From assembly GCA_039922435.1 (NCBI GenBank), contig JBDTES010000004.1, positions 1 through 48,866 of the forward strand: a stretch of 48,866 bases of DNA, written 5' to 3'. Source of the DNA: JBDTES01 sp039922435 (GTDB taxonomy: Bacteria > Patescibacteriota > Saccharimonadia > Saccharimonadales > UBA4665). The position numbers and the translations under genes were made by a program. Of the stretch, positions 30,507-39,049 are shown in pieces; positions within the stretch are counted from its first letter, which is position 1; every line of letters starts with the position of its first letter. The notes under the pieces were generated by a model that was not told the DNA's origin, ran no database searches, and saw nothing but the letters and a program-made list of their open reading frames with translations.

Positions 30507-31432
30507 TTTCTACTGCGCCAATCGGCTACGACATCTTTGATAGTGGTCTGTATATCTATAGTTGGTGCCCATCCGGTGTCGTCGGTAAGTTTATCGTGTG
30601 ATCCATAGATATTGGGCGTATCAGATGGACGCATTTTAGCCGGGTCTTGTTTGATAGTTGGTTTAGCACCCGACGCTTGGAGTATTTGGTCTAGGATTTC
30701 TTGCCCGCTTAGCGAACGGCCAGTACAGATATTGTATATCTCGCCTGAAACACCTTTTTCTAATAGTAGTTTATAGGCTCGTACGATATCGCGTACGTCG
30801 GTGTAATCGCGCCTGGCATCTAGATTACCGACCATTACCTCACTGGACTGGCCCTTCTCGAATGCGACGACTTGTTGGGTAAGGTCAGGAACGATGGCTC
30901 CGATGTTTTGCCCAGGGCCAATATGGTTGAATGGTCTGGCTACGACGACATTGAAGCCACGATAGGTATAGTATTGGGCCATTTGTTCTTGGCCGAGTTT
31001 ACTAACTGCGTAGGGTGAGTTTGGTAGTATAGCTGAAGCTTCTGTTAGTGGTAGAGAGGATCTTGGGTCGTATAAGCTGCCGCTACTTATAACGACGAAC
31101 TTTGGGCTAGCCCTCTGCTTAAGGGCTGCCTCGAATAGGTTGATTTCTATCCCAACGTTAGTGCTCATATATTTACCTGGGTTATCAAATGATGGTCCGA
31201 CCGTTGCCAGCCCAGCCAAATGCACAATTCCGTCGATATTACTAAAGTCTATGCTATTCGTAGCTTCGGCGTCCATGAGGTCTATAACGTGGTAATCTTG
31301 GACAAATAGTGACTTTTCTGTGGTTCCCTGGGTTCCGCCAATACCAACGACCTCTATGTCATTATCGTATAGTTCTTTCGCAAGATGGTGCCCTACGAAT
31401 CCATTTACACCAGTTACGAGCACTTTTTCCAT
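30503..31432 (-). CDS. rmd: GDP-4-keto-6-deoxymannose reductase-like SDR (Rmd type)
   Basis: This 309-residue protein has the Rossmann motif TGVNGFVGHHL, the catalytic ISSGSLY and Tyr141/Lys145 in NSPYAVSKLG. Substrate-side segments ARPFNHIGPGQ and DARRDYTDVRDIVRAY are typical of the Rmd group. Rmd reduces the Gmd product to GDP-D-rhamnose. The family is close to epimerase/reductases, so a ColC-like role acting after the ColD-like enzyme cannot be excluded. It is convergent with gmd with a 4-nt overlap. A TATTAT -10 lies 11 nt before the ATG with a weak -35. Confidence 0.82.
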   Translation of the reverse strand: MEKVLVTGVNGFVGHHLAKELYDNDIEVVGIGGTQGTTEKSLFVQDYHVIDLMDAEATNSIDFSNIDGIVHLAGLATVGPSFDNPGKYMSTNVGIEINLFEAALKQRASPKFVVISSGSLYDPRSSLPLTEASAILPNSPYAVSKLGQEQMAQYYTYRGFNVVVARPFNHIGPGQNIGAIVPDLTQQVVAFEKGQSSEVMVGNLDARRDYTDVRDIVRAYKLLLEKGVSGEIYNICTGRSLSGQEILDQILQASGAKPTIKQDPAKMRPSDTPNIYGSHDKLTDDTGWAPTIDIQTTIKDVVADWRSRN

Positions 31433-31469
31433 ATACTAATTCTATAATAGCCTCTAGGTATTTCATAAT

Positions 31470-31498
31470 TTGTGGCGGTACTCTTTTAAGGGTAAAAT
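31470..31498 (+). promoter_or_regulatory. Promoter of wzm, short leader
   Basis: TTGTGG (31470-31475), 17 nt, TAAAAT (31493-31498). The wzm ATG follows 11 nt after the -10. A TATAAC at 31499-31504 region is an alternative -10, even closer to the ATG. Confidence 0.45.
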
Positions 31499-31509
31499 AT
31501 AACCTGACT

Positions 31510-32316
31510 ATGCAAAAGATGAAACAAAGGTATCGCTACTCGGTTATATTATTACGCGAGCTTGTTCGTACAGACTTTAAGCTTCGCTACCAGAGCTCTG
31601 TATTAGGCTATATGTGGTCATTATTACGTCCACTATTCCTATTCTTAATTTTGTATGTCGTATTTGGTCTGTTTATGAAGTTTGGTAATGGTATACCTCA
31701 CTATCCAGTCTATCTACTGCTTGGTATTGTGTTGTGGAACTATTTTGCCGAAGTTACAGCAGGAGCTGTCACGGCTATTGTGGGTAAGGGTGATCTACTG
31801 CGCAAAATCAGTTTCCCTAAATACGTTATTATTCTTGCTGGGTCCTCATCGGCGCTAATTAACCTAGCAATTAACTTCTTTGTTATAGCAGTTTTTATGT
31901 TTATTAATCACATAGGACTGACTATAAATGCTTTTATTATCATTCCATTAGTAATAGAATTGTTTATTCTTTCACTAGGCTTAGCGTTCTTCTTAAGTGC
32001 ACTATTTGTAAAGTTCCGGGACATCTCGTATATTTGGGAAGTACTTTTACAGGGAGCTTTTTATGCAACCCCGATCTTATACCCACTTAGCTTAATACCA
32101 CATCAGTTTGTTAAGTTTTTGATGCTCAACCCGATGGCACAGATTGTTCAGGACGCCAGACACGTACTAATTACACCTGCATCGGAGACTATATATCAGG
32201 TCTTTGGGGGTAATGTAATTATATGGTTTATCCCGATAGGTTTAACGGCCCTTATTGCTGCTCTGTCGGCTTGGTACTTTAGATCACAATCTAAAAATTT
32301 TGCGGAGGAAGTGTAG
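31510..32316 (+). CDS. wzm: ABC-2 type polysaccharide export permease Wzm
   Basis: I start at ATG 31510 (MQKMKQRYRYSVILLREL). The long upstream open frame runs antisense through rmd and is not real. The protein has 268 residues with about six helices. The N-terminal pattern LRELVRTDFKLRYQSSVLGYMWSLLRPL is typical of ABC-2 permeases of the O-antigen/teichoic-acid export type. The C-terminal half contains FYATPILYPLSLIP and LNPMAQIVQDARHVL, also family hallmarks. With Wzt it would move a lipid-linked glycan across the membrane. It ends 4 nt before wzt. Confidence 0.92.
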   Translation: MQKMKQRYRYSVILLRELVRTDFKLRYQSSVLGYMWSLLRPLFLFLILYVVFGLFMKFGNGIPHYPVYLLLGIVLWNYFAEVTAGAVTAIVGKGDLLRKISFPKYVIILAGSSSALINLAINFFVIAVFMFINHIGLTINAFIIIPLVIELFILSLGLAFFLSALFVKFRDISYIWEVLLQGAFYATPILYPLSLIPHQFVKFLMLNPMAQIVQDARHVLITPASETIYQVFGGNVIIWFIPIGLTALIAALSAWYFRSQSKNFAEEV

Positions 32317-32320
32317 CTAT

Positions 32321-33493
32321 ATGTCTAAGGGTATTGTTATATCTGTTAAGAATGTCAGCAAGGACTTCGTTCTACCACACGAGAAAATTACGAGCATAAA
32401 GAGTGCGGTTACTGGAGTTTTTCGACGAAATAGAGGTAAAGAGAAGCAGCATGCACTTAGGGACATAAGTTTCGAAGTGAAAAAAGGTGAATTCTTTGGT
32501 ATAGTCGGCCGTAACGGCTCTGGCAAAAGCACTATGCTCAAGATCTTAGCAAACATTTATCAGCCAACCAAGGGCAGCGTACATACCGAAGGTAAGCTAG
32601 TCCCTTTTATTGAGTTAGGAGTTGGGTTTAATCCAGAACTGACTGGTCGTGAGAATGTTTATCTGAATGGGGCGATGCTTGGTTTTTCTCGTTCGGAGGT
32701 TGATGCAATGTACGATGATATTGTTGGATTTGCAGAACTAGAGCGTTTTATGGATCAGAAGCTCAAGAACTATTCATCAGGCATGCAAGTTAGACTAGCA
32801 TTTTCGGTCGCTACTCATGCAAATGCTGACATCTTGCTAGTAGATGAGGTTTTGGCAGTAGGTGATGCAGATTTTCAGCGTAAGTGTTTCCAGTATTTTC
32901 GCCAACTTAAAAGAGAAAAGAAAACTGTAATTTTTGTGAGTCATGATATGCAGGCTATGCGTGAATATTGTGATAGATGCATCATGATAGACGAGTCTAA
33001 GCTACTGTATGAAGGTTCTGCTGATTTTATCGCTGAGAAATATATTCAACTTTTTAATGAAGATAATGGCGAAGTACACCAGGACAAAGATTCTGATAGG
33101 TGGGGTGATGGGGCTGCGAGATTTGGCGAGCTCGATGTGCACCTTAGCGAGGAATATCTACTGGTAAGGGCTGAAATAACCTTTGCTAGGCCGATGGATG
33201 GTCCAATACTTGGGATATCAATTAAGAACTCTTCTGGCGTTTCGGTTTGTGGCACTAATACCAAGATACTGAAACAAAAAGTGGGTAGCATGGGTGCTGG
33301 TAGTAAGATCCAAGTTGGCTGGAATATACCAAATATATTTTCGGATGATATTTACACTATTGAGGTGGCAGTGACATACTCAGATGGAGTTACTCAAGCA
33401 GACTGGTGGCATGGAGCGGCTAGTGTTTCTATAAAGAATGATGAAACGACACCTCATGTTGTAAGCCCCAAAATAGAGGTAACTCTTAGCTAG
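32321..33493 (+). CDS. wzt: ABC polysaccharide export ATPase Wzt with C-terminal glycan-binding domain
   Basis: The start is ATG 32321 after GGAGG. The protein has 390 residues. The ATPase domain has Walker A GRNGSGKST (63-71), signature YSSGM (151-155), Walker B ILLVDE (171-176) and H-loop His208. Residues about 255-390 form a beta-rich Wzt-C-like domain (AEITFARPMDGPILGISIKN...), which in the E. coli O9a system binds the modified terminal sugar of the finished polymer. This predicts export coupled to chain-end recognition. The adjacent convergent methyltransferase could make that end. The two stop codons share CTAG. Confidence 0.92.
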   Translation: MSKGIVISVKNVSKDFVLPHEKITSIKSAVTGVFRRNRGKEKQHALRDISFEVKKGEFFGIVGRNGSGKSTMLKILANIYQPTKGSVHTEGKLVPFIELGVGFNPELTGRENVYLNGAMLGFSRSEVDAMYDDIVGFAELERFMDQKLKNYSSGMQVRLAFSVATHANADILLVDEVLAVGDADFQRKCFQYFRQLKREKKTVIFVSHDMQAMREYCDRCIMIDESKLLYEGSADFIAEKYIQLFNEDNGEVHQDKDSDRWGDGAARFGELDVHLSEEYLLVRAEITFARPMDGPILGISIKNSSGVSVCGTNTKILKQKVGSMGAGSKIQVGWNIPNIFSDDIYTIEVAVTYSDGVTQADWWHGAASVSIKNDETTPHVVSPKIEVTLS

Positions 33494-34452
33494 GTTCTTC
33501 GACCAATTACGGCATAGTCACCGGGTCCGTATAGAGCCTCGTAAATCTCTACTAGATTACTGTCTGGATGTTTGATCTTTGGTTTAACGCGGTGTAGGGT
33601 AATGATACTTGTTTTAAACCCAACACTTTTTAGCATAAACTCTAACAATGGTGGCGGTATTGGTCTCTGGTGTGAAGGGTCGAGATAGAAGGTATTGGCC
33701 CCAACTGTGAGTGCCTGAGGATTGGGTGTTTCGAAGAGGGTGAATCCACCAGGGATAACAGTACGATAGCATTCTTCAAATACCTTCATTAGTGGTTCAA
33801 ACGGTATATGCTCTACAATATGGAACCCTGTAATTGCTACTATAGAGTTTGTTTTCTGAGACTTTAGGTAGGTAAGTGCATCAGATTCAACAGCCTTGAA
33901 GCCTAGGCTATTTGCTCGGTCCACCATACGCTTGTTCATATCTACGCCAATTGCTTTAAACTTATGTTCTTTCATTAAACTTAAGAACTCTCCACGCCCA
34001 CAACCTATGTCTATAATAGGTAAATTCTTAATTTTAGGCGGTAAACTCGAGAAATAGACAAGATGTTCCGATACCCGCTCTTTGATTACTTCTTCGCTAC
34101 CCCTAAACTCATCCTCGAATAATTTATAAAAATGGTCAAAATCATGGTTATCTGAAACGGTGTTATTAATGTGGGTGTCAGTATTTTTATGCTTGGAGGT
34201 ATACGTCTGTCGCAAGTCATCGAGTCTGTATTGTAGATTTACGATTCGCTCGTCCAGATTAGGTATTACGTATAGATTAGCCTTGATATCCGCAATATCC
34301 TGTCTAATTAGGTCTATATTAGACTCGATCTCTGTTATCTTGCGTTTGTGTAATTGGTCGCGTCCTTCGAATAGTTCTGTATACCTAGGGAGTCTGACTA
34401 GATGAGTAAACACGCGAAAGGGGTATAATATCTTTGATTTTCTTGATAACAT
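33490..34452 (-). CDS. Coiled-coil SAM methyltransferase, possible glycan chain terminator
   Basis: In this 320-residue protein, residues about 30-85 are a predicted coiled coil. Class I methyltransferase motif I is IIDIGCGRGEF (146-156), followed by AIGVDMN, then VAITGFHIVEHIP and a GGFTLFETPNP segment. Coiled coil plus methyltransferase next to a Wzt with a glycan-binding tail recalls WbdD-type chain-length regulators, but no kinase domain is present. Methylating the non-reducing end would stop elongation and flag the chain for export, which is inference. AAGGA lies 7 nt before the ATG, and a TATAAT at about 34496-34501 gives a normal 45-nt leader. Confidence 0.75.
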   Translation of the reverse strand: MLSRKSKILYPFRVFTHLVRLPRYTELFEGRDQLHKRKITEIESNIDLIRQDIADIKANLYVIPNLDERIVNLQYRLDDLRQTYTSKHKNTDTHINNTVSDNHDFDHFYKLFEDEFRGSEEVIKERVSEHLVYFSSLPPKIKNLPIIDIGCGRGEFLSLMKEHKFKAIGVDMNKRMVDRANSLGFKAVESDALTYLKSQKTNSIVAITGFHIVEHIPFEPLMKVFEECYRTVIPGGFTLFETPNPQALTVGANTFYLDPSHQRPIPPPLLEFMLKSVGFKTSIITLHRVKPKIKHPDSNLVEIYEALYGPGDYAVIGRRT

Positions 34453-34537
34453 GTAGATTCCTTATTATTAGCAGTAAAAGTACCTATATTTTACGATTAT
34501 ACTATATAAAGCGCTAGACTCTCAGGTGTGTTTGCCA

Positions 34538-35731
34538 CTACAGTAAGCCGAGTAGGGTTGTAATATAAGAGTCCCAACTAAATATAGTGGCCTGGTTTCG
34601 GCCACGACCTATTAATTGGCTTCTGAGTTTCGGGTCACTGAGTAAGAGGGTAATCTGAGTTGCTATGGCCGAATAGTTACCGGTTTCCACTAATAAAGCG
34701 GCACTGCCAGCTGCTTCTGGAATTGACGAGTTATTGTATGTTATAACCGGGCAAGATGCTGCCATGGCCTCAACCACCGGAAGGCCAAAACCTTCATAGA
34801 AGGAAGTAAAGACAAACGCCAACGCTTTATTGTACAATCCCATTTTTTCGGCATCTGTTATAAAGCCTAAGAAGTGTATATCTTGTCGATAAGGACTCTT
34901 TTGGATTGCTGACTTACCGATCACATCAGTCATTTCGCCTAGACTCTTCAGCTCATAGCCAGCTAGTAAGAGTGAGATATCGTGGCCTCTACCTCGTACT
35001 ATGTTATAGGCTCGTATTATATCTTCTATGTGCTTTCGTGCATCCGTGCCACCAATGTAAAAGATATAAGGTTTACTAAACTTATTAGCTAAGTCGTAGT
35101 TTGGTAGCGATTCGGTAGTGACTGGTGCCAGGGGTATTACAGTGAGTCTATTGCGGCTTATGTGTAGTAGCTCCTGGAACGATTTTGCAGTCGCTTCTGA
35201 TATACACGCAATCATATCGGCCCGCTTATATACGTTATAGTAGAGGTAATATTTAGCTTTATAGTACCAAGCTCGGATAACTGACCGTAGCTTATTAGTA
35301 GAGTGTTTCCATGCAAAGCTGGCGCTTGGTATATAATCGTTATTCATTATTAGGGGTATAAGATCATAACCTATTACAATTGTATGTACGCCATTCCAGT
35401 GGGGTACGCCTAGTGTAAAGTCGAACTGAACAAAAGTATCGGGTTTATATGCTCGCAAGGGTTTAAAGGCGTGGTGTACGAGCTTATAGATTGTCAGGAG
35501 GTCTTTTGGTGATCCTAGTATAGTATTTCTAGTTTTTGTTTGGACGATCTCGTAGCTAGCCGACATTTTAACCCCAAGATCTTTAACAGGGTTATTTTTG
35601 TCGAAACAATAAAATAGATACTTATCTTCATTCTTGGGTAGATGTTCTAGGACACTTATTATATACATACCAATACCTCGGTTCTGGTGACCGATTTGCA
35701 GAGCTCGTAAATCAAAACAAATAGTTTTCAT
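34538..35731 (-). CDS. GT4-family glycosyltransferase
   Basis: This 397-residue protein starts MKTICFDLRALQIGHQNRGIG, typical of mannosyl- or rhamnosyl-transferases of this family, and has the donor-site segment PYIFYIGGTDARKHIEDII and the EX7E motif in FYEGFGLPVVEAM. The start overlaps the preceding GT4 gene by 4 nt (ATGA). It is the last gene of a minus-strand pair of related enzymes. It probably adds a sugar to the exported polysaccharide. Sugar and linkage cannot be read from sequence. Confidence 0.88.
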   Translation of the reverse strand: MKTICFDLRALQIGHQNRGIGMYIISVLEHLPKNEDKYLFYCFDKNNPVKDLGVKMSASYEIVQTKTRNTILGSPKDLLTIYKLVHHAFKPLRAYKPDTFVQFDFTLGVPHWNGVHTIVIGYDLIPLIMNNDYIPSASFAWKHSTNKLRSVIRAWYYKAKYYLYYNVYKRADMIACISEATAKSFQELLHISRNRLTVIPLAPVTTESLPNYDLANKFSKPYIFYIGGTDARKHIEDIIRAYNIVRGRGHDISLLLAGYELKSLGEMTDVIGKSAIQKSPYRQDIHFLGFITDAEKMGLYNKALAFVFTSFYEGFGLPVVEAMAASCPVITYNNSSIPEAAGSAALLVETGNYSAIATQITLLLSDPKLRSQLIGRGRNQATIFSWDSYITTLLGLL

Positions 35732-36885
35732 TTACCGACCTCAAGTAGTATTGATAATAGCTTTTTGGCTTCAGTGTTCCACGAGAACTTATCCGCTTGA
35801 GTGAAACCCTTTTGTATCATATCTCTCTGCAATTTAGGGTCGTTAAGAACGGTAGTTATAGCTTTAGTTAGATCTTTGACCGAATTAGCATCCACCGTCA
35901 CGGCGGCATCACCGACAGCCTCTGGGAGAGATGAATTATTGCTGGTAATTGTAGGTACCCCACACGCCATTGCCTCGACTGGGGGAATACCGAATCCTTC
36001 GTATAGGCTGGGGTATACAAATAAGGAGGCTCCGCTGAACAGTGCCGCTCTGTCTGCGTCTTTGACATAGTTATTTGGTTGCTGGATATGGTTGCCGTCG
36101 TTACGTAGGCGCTCAATTATTTCAAGAATCTCGTTATCTAGCCAACCACGGGCACCGACTAGGAGTAGTGAATATTCATTGCGGATCTTCTTGCTCAGCC
36201 TCTCGTATGCTAAAAGGAGGCCTCTAAGGTTCTTTCGAGGTTCTATATTACCGACGAATAAGATATATTTACCAGTTATACCATAGAGTACCTTTACTTG
36301 CTCGATGGCTTCTTCTGGCCACCGGAATAGCTCTGACTGGTCTATACCAGGATAGATTATAGGGATATCCTTGAGCGATGTACCATAGAATTCATGGATT
36401 TCCTCCTGACTATTACTAGAAATAGTAATAATCTTTGCAGAGCGCGCAGCCGACTTCTTGACCTGTGAGCTTAGGAATGCTTGATTATGGGGTTCTACAT
36501 ATTGTGGAAAATATTCGAATGACAGATCGTATATTACAGTAATAGATTTAGAAAACCAGGTTGGCCAAGAGGAGTAGTTAGGGAAGAGATAGACTCTTTT
36601 ACCGAATAATAGGTCGTATGGCATCTGTAGATTATGGTTCTTTAACCAGTTTGAAGCTCTAAGGGGTATAAGTGAACGTCGTATTTTAAAGTTTCGGAAG
36701 CCATATGAACGCAACTTGCGAACATCCTTAAACCATACACCCAGTTCTACTGTTACATCATTGCGATTTTCTAGTAGTTGATCGAGTGCTCGCAGTAGCT
36801 CGAGCGTGTAGTGGCCTATGCCACTGAAGTGGGGTGTCACTAAAACGTCGGCGTCCACGAATAATTTTAGTTTAGTATTTCGCAT
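35728..36885 (-). CDS. GT4-family glycosyltransferase
   Basis: This 385-residue protein has the N-terminal domain with FVDADVLVTPHFSGIGHYTLELLRAL, the donor domain KYILFVGNIEPRKNLRGLLLAY and the EX7E motif in LYEGFGIPPVEAM. It is first of a two-gene unit with the 34538 gene and overlaps it by ATGA. Its promoter is among the clearest in the window (TTGGTT-17-TAAAAT) with the -10 only 6 nt before the ATG, so translation should be leaderless. Confidence 0.88.
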   Translation of the reverse strand: MRNTKLKLFVDADVLVTPHFSGIGHYTLELLRALDQLLENRNDVTVELGVWFKDVRKLRSYGFRNFKIRRSLIPLRASNWLKNHNLQMPYDLLFGKRVYLFPNYSSWPTWFSKSITVIYDLSFEYFPQYVEPHNQAFLSSQVKKSAARSAKIITISSNSQEEIHEFYGTSLKDIPIIYPGIDQSELFRWPEEAIEQVKVLYGITGKYILFVGNIEPRKNLRGLLLAYERLSKKIRNEYSLLLVGARGWLDNEILEIIERLRNDGNHIQQPNNYVKDADRAALFSGASLFVYPSLYEGFGIPPVEAMACGVPTITSNNSSLPEAVGDAAVTVDANSVKDLTKAITTVLNDPKLQRDMIQKGFTQADKFSWNTEAKKLLSILLEVGK

Positions 36886-36891
36886 AGATTC

Positions 36892-36920
36892 ATTTTATCT
36901 GAACTTAAATTATTAACCAA
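36892..36920 (-). promoter_or_regulatory. Leaderless-type promoter of the 36885 GT4 gene
   Basis: Minus-strand TTGGTT (36915-36920), 17 nt, TAAAAT (36892-36897), then 6 nt to the ATG at 36883-36885. Confidence 0.6.
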
Positions 36921-36942
36921 TTTATATCTATAGATGGCTACA

Positions 36943-38055
36943 TTATGCGGCATCGTCTAATTTTATTGCCTCCATGAAACTTTGATATGAGTTTTCGAGC
37001 GTAAACTCTTTACTCCACATCCAGGCAGCCTCGCGCAAGTTATTATATAGAGCGTCGTCATTTAGCAAATTGACGATTGTGGAGCCCATGGCTACATAAT
37101 TACCGTCATTAACAAGTAGGCCAGTCTTCCCATTCTGGACGCTGTCACGTAAGCCGTCTGTATCGTATACGGCAGCTGGAGTACCTTGGCTATTAGCCTC
37201 GATAACAATGAGCCCCCAACCTTCCTTAACTGACGTAACCAGGATAATACCAGCTTGATGCATTAAGTCGGTTTTCTCGTTATCTGAAACTCGACCTTTT
37301 ACTTCTATAAAATCTACGTGTCGTGAATTATTTACATATTGAATTACTTTCTGACCGTAGCTACTACTAGTGCTACCGGCTATCACCATGTGTAGTGAAG
37401 TGTCTTCATCTCGGGCTGACTCAAAGGCTTTGACCGCATGTAGGGTTCGCTTCATAGGCCTAACAGCCCCGAGACTCAAAACCAGACTACGATCAGCCTT
37501 TTTTGGGAGAGATTGTAGAGGCTTGAGTTCCATACCTACCTGAAATATATGGGTTCGTGAGGTATTAAAACCGTATCGTGCCATATCCTGGCGGGTACTT
37601 TCTGATTCGGTGAGCACCATTTTGTAATGCGGTGCAATGTAGCGGAGATATAAGGGTTCAATTAGGTATCCAATGGCAGATAGTGGAAAGACTATTTGAT
37701 AGAACCAAACTTTGCGAGCTAGTTGATAGGTCAAAAGGACTGTTCGCTTTTGACTATACAGAGCAGCGGCGAACGGTATAGTATTCATTTCGTCTATAAT
37801 AACGTCGGGCCATTCCGCTAAGTTGTGTTTAAAATACGCTTTTACCTTTAGATAGACGCTGTAGCGGCCACCTAGTCTAATTATATTTATACCGTTTACT
37901 TTTTCGTCGTCTTTGGCTCCTGGGTAAGAAGCAGTTAGATGCTTTACTGAATGACCGTCTCTGGCTAGTCTATCCATAATTGCCCCCGATACTGCTTCAG
38001 CACCACCAGAGAGAGGATGTGAGCGGTCTTTCCAAGACATCCAAATTATATTCAT
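36943..38055 (-). CDS. GT4-family glycosyltransferase
   Basis: This 370-residue protein begins MNIIWMSWKDRSHPLSGGAE, where the HPLSGGAE loop is typical of a GT4 subgroup that acts on sugar nucleotides with lipid-linked acceptors. The EX7E motif is in KEGWGLIVIEAN. The start codon overlaps the stop of the GT2 gene by one base (TAATG), so the two are coupled and may act one after the other on the same acceptor. No independent promoter is seen. Confidence 0.87.
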   Translation of the reverse strand: MNIIWMSWKDRSHPLSGGAEAVSGAIMDRLARDGHSVKHLTASYPGAKDDEKVNGINIIRLGGRYSVYLKVKAYFKHNLAEWPDVIIDEMNTIPFAAALYSQKRTVLLTYQLARKVWFYQIVFPLSAIGYLIEPLYLRYIAPHYKMVLTESESTRQDMARYGFNTSRTHIFQVGMELKPLQSLPKKADRSLVLSLGAVRPMKRTLHAVKAFESARDEDTSLHMVIAGSTSSSYGQKVIQYVNNSRHVDFIEVKGRVSDNEKTDLMHQAGIILVTSVKEGWGLIVIEANSQGTPAAVYDTDGLRDSVQNGKTGLLVNDGNYVAMGSTIVNLLNDDALYNNLREAAWMWSKEFTLENSYQSFMEAIKLDDAA

Positions 38056-38999
38056 TACAACTCCTCGTCGACCACGTATAGAGGACGATTCTGTGTTTCA
38101 CTGTGAATACTCTCTATATATAGCGCAAGTAGCCACTGGCAGATTAGAACTAGTCCTACCAAAAAACTTACGAAAAGCGCTAATAGGGCAGAGCCTGTGA
38201 CAGCCAAATTCATCGGATCACCCAGTGTATATTTCTCTATGAGTAAAAATATACCTATAATGGCGGAAAGTATAACCGTCAGGCCACCTAGAAACCCTAC
38301 GAACTGAAGCGGTTTCGTGCTTTGTGAAACAAAGCTGTATAGGGCTAACTTAACCAATTTTGTGAAACTGTAAGAGGCTGTACCACTATGTCTGGCCGGT
38401 GAATCGAAATCTATGGTTGTGCTTCGGAAGCCTAGCCAGTCTATGAGGCCCCTTGTTATACGATTGTGTTCAGTTAACTTGTTAAATTCATCTATCACGC
38501 GGCGGTCTAGTAGTCGGAAGTCGGTCGAATTCGGGATAGTCTTGCCGTCAGCCATAGAACTAAGTAATTGGTAGAATAACTTTGAGCCATAGTGTTTGAC
38601 AATACCTTCTTTCGTATTAGACTTACGGATGCCGATAACCACTTGATACCCTTCGTGCCATTTGTCCAGAAATTTGCCGACAGCTTCGATTGGGTGCTGC
38701 CCATCAGCGTCAATCATTAAGGCTGCATCTCCGTTGCATTTTTTTAATCCAGCACTGGTGGCAGCTTCTTTACCGAAGTTGCGCGAAAGTGCGATTAGTC
38801 TTGTATTAGTACTAGTTTTGATAAGTTCTTTGAGGATATCTCGTGAATCGTCGGTGCTGCCATCGTCGACATATATAATCTCAGAGCTTTGCCCAATTTT
38901 CTCCATAGCTTGTACTATGCGTTTGTGGTGCCACACTAAATTGGCAGATTCGTTATGGACAGGGATTATTACGCTCAAAAGTGAATTCTTGTACCTCAT
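38055..38999 (-). CDS. GT2-family membrane glycosyltransferase (GtrB/DPM1-like)
   Basis: This 314-residue protein has the GT2 catalytic domain (LLSVIIPVHNESANL, IIYVDDGSTDDS, DxD in LMIDADGQHP, and TRGLIDWLGF near the usual QxxRW position). Two C-terminal helices follow (about 230-253 and 262-292). This matches polyprenyl-phosphate glycosyltransferases such as GtrB, which make Und-P-sugar donors for enzymes acting outside the cell. The 44767 multi-pass protein could be such an acceptor enzyme (inference). A TATACT with TTTAAA 17 nt upstream (39012-39040) ends 12 nt before the ATG. Confidence 0.88.
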   Translation of the reverse strand: MRYKNSLLSVIIPVHNESANLVWHHKRIVQAMEKIGQSSEIIYVDDGSTDDSRDILKELIKTSTNTRLIALSRNFGKEAATSAGLKKCNGDAALMIDADGQHPIEAVGKFLDKWHEGYQVVIGIRKSNTKEGIVKHYGSKLFYQLLSSMADGKTIPNSTDFRLLDRRVIDEFNKLTEHNRITRGLIDWLGFRSTTIDFDSPARHSGTASYSFTKLVKLALYSFVSQSTKPLQFVGFLGGLTVILSAIIGIFLLIEKYTLGDPMNLAVTGSALLALFVSFLVGLVLICQWLLALYIESIHSETQNRPLYVVDEEL

Positions 39000-39049
39000 A
39001 TATGTAGCTTAAGTATACTGACTTATTGTGCGATTTTAAACCAGGTGTT

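Noticed and set aside
31309..31509. N-terminal extension of the wzm frame
   Set aside because: It runs antisense through rmd; the family start and a promoter lie at ATG 31510.
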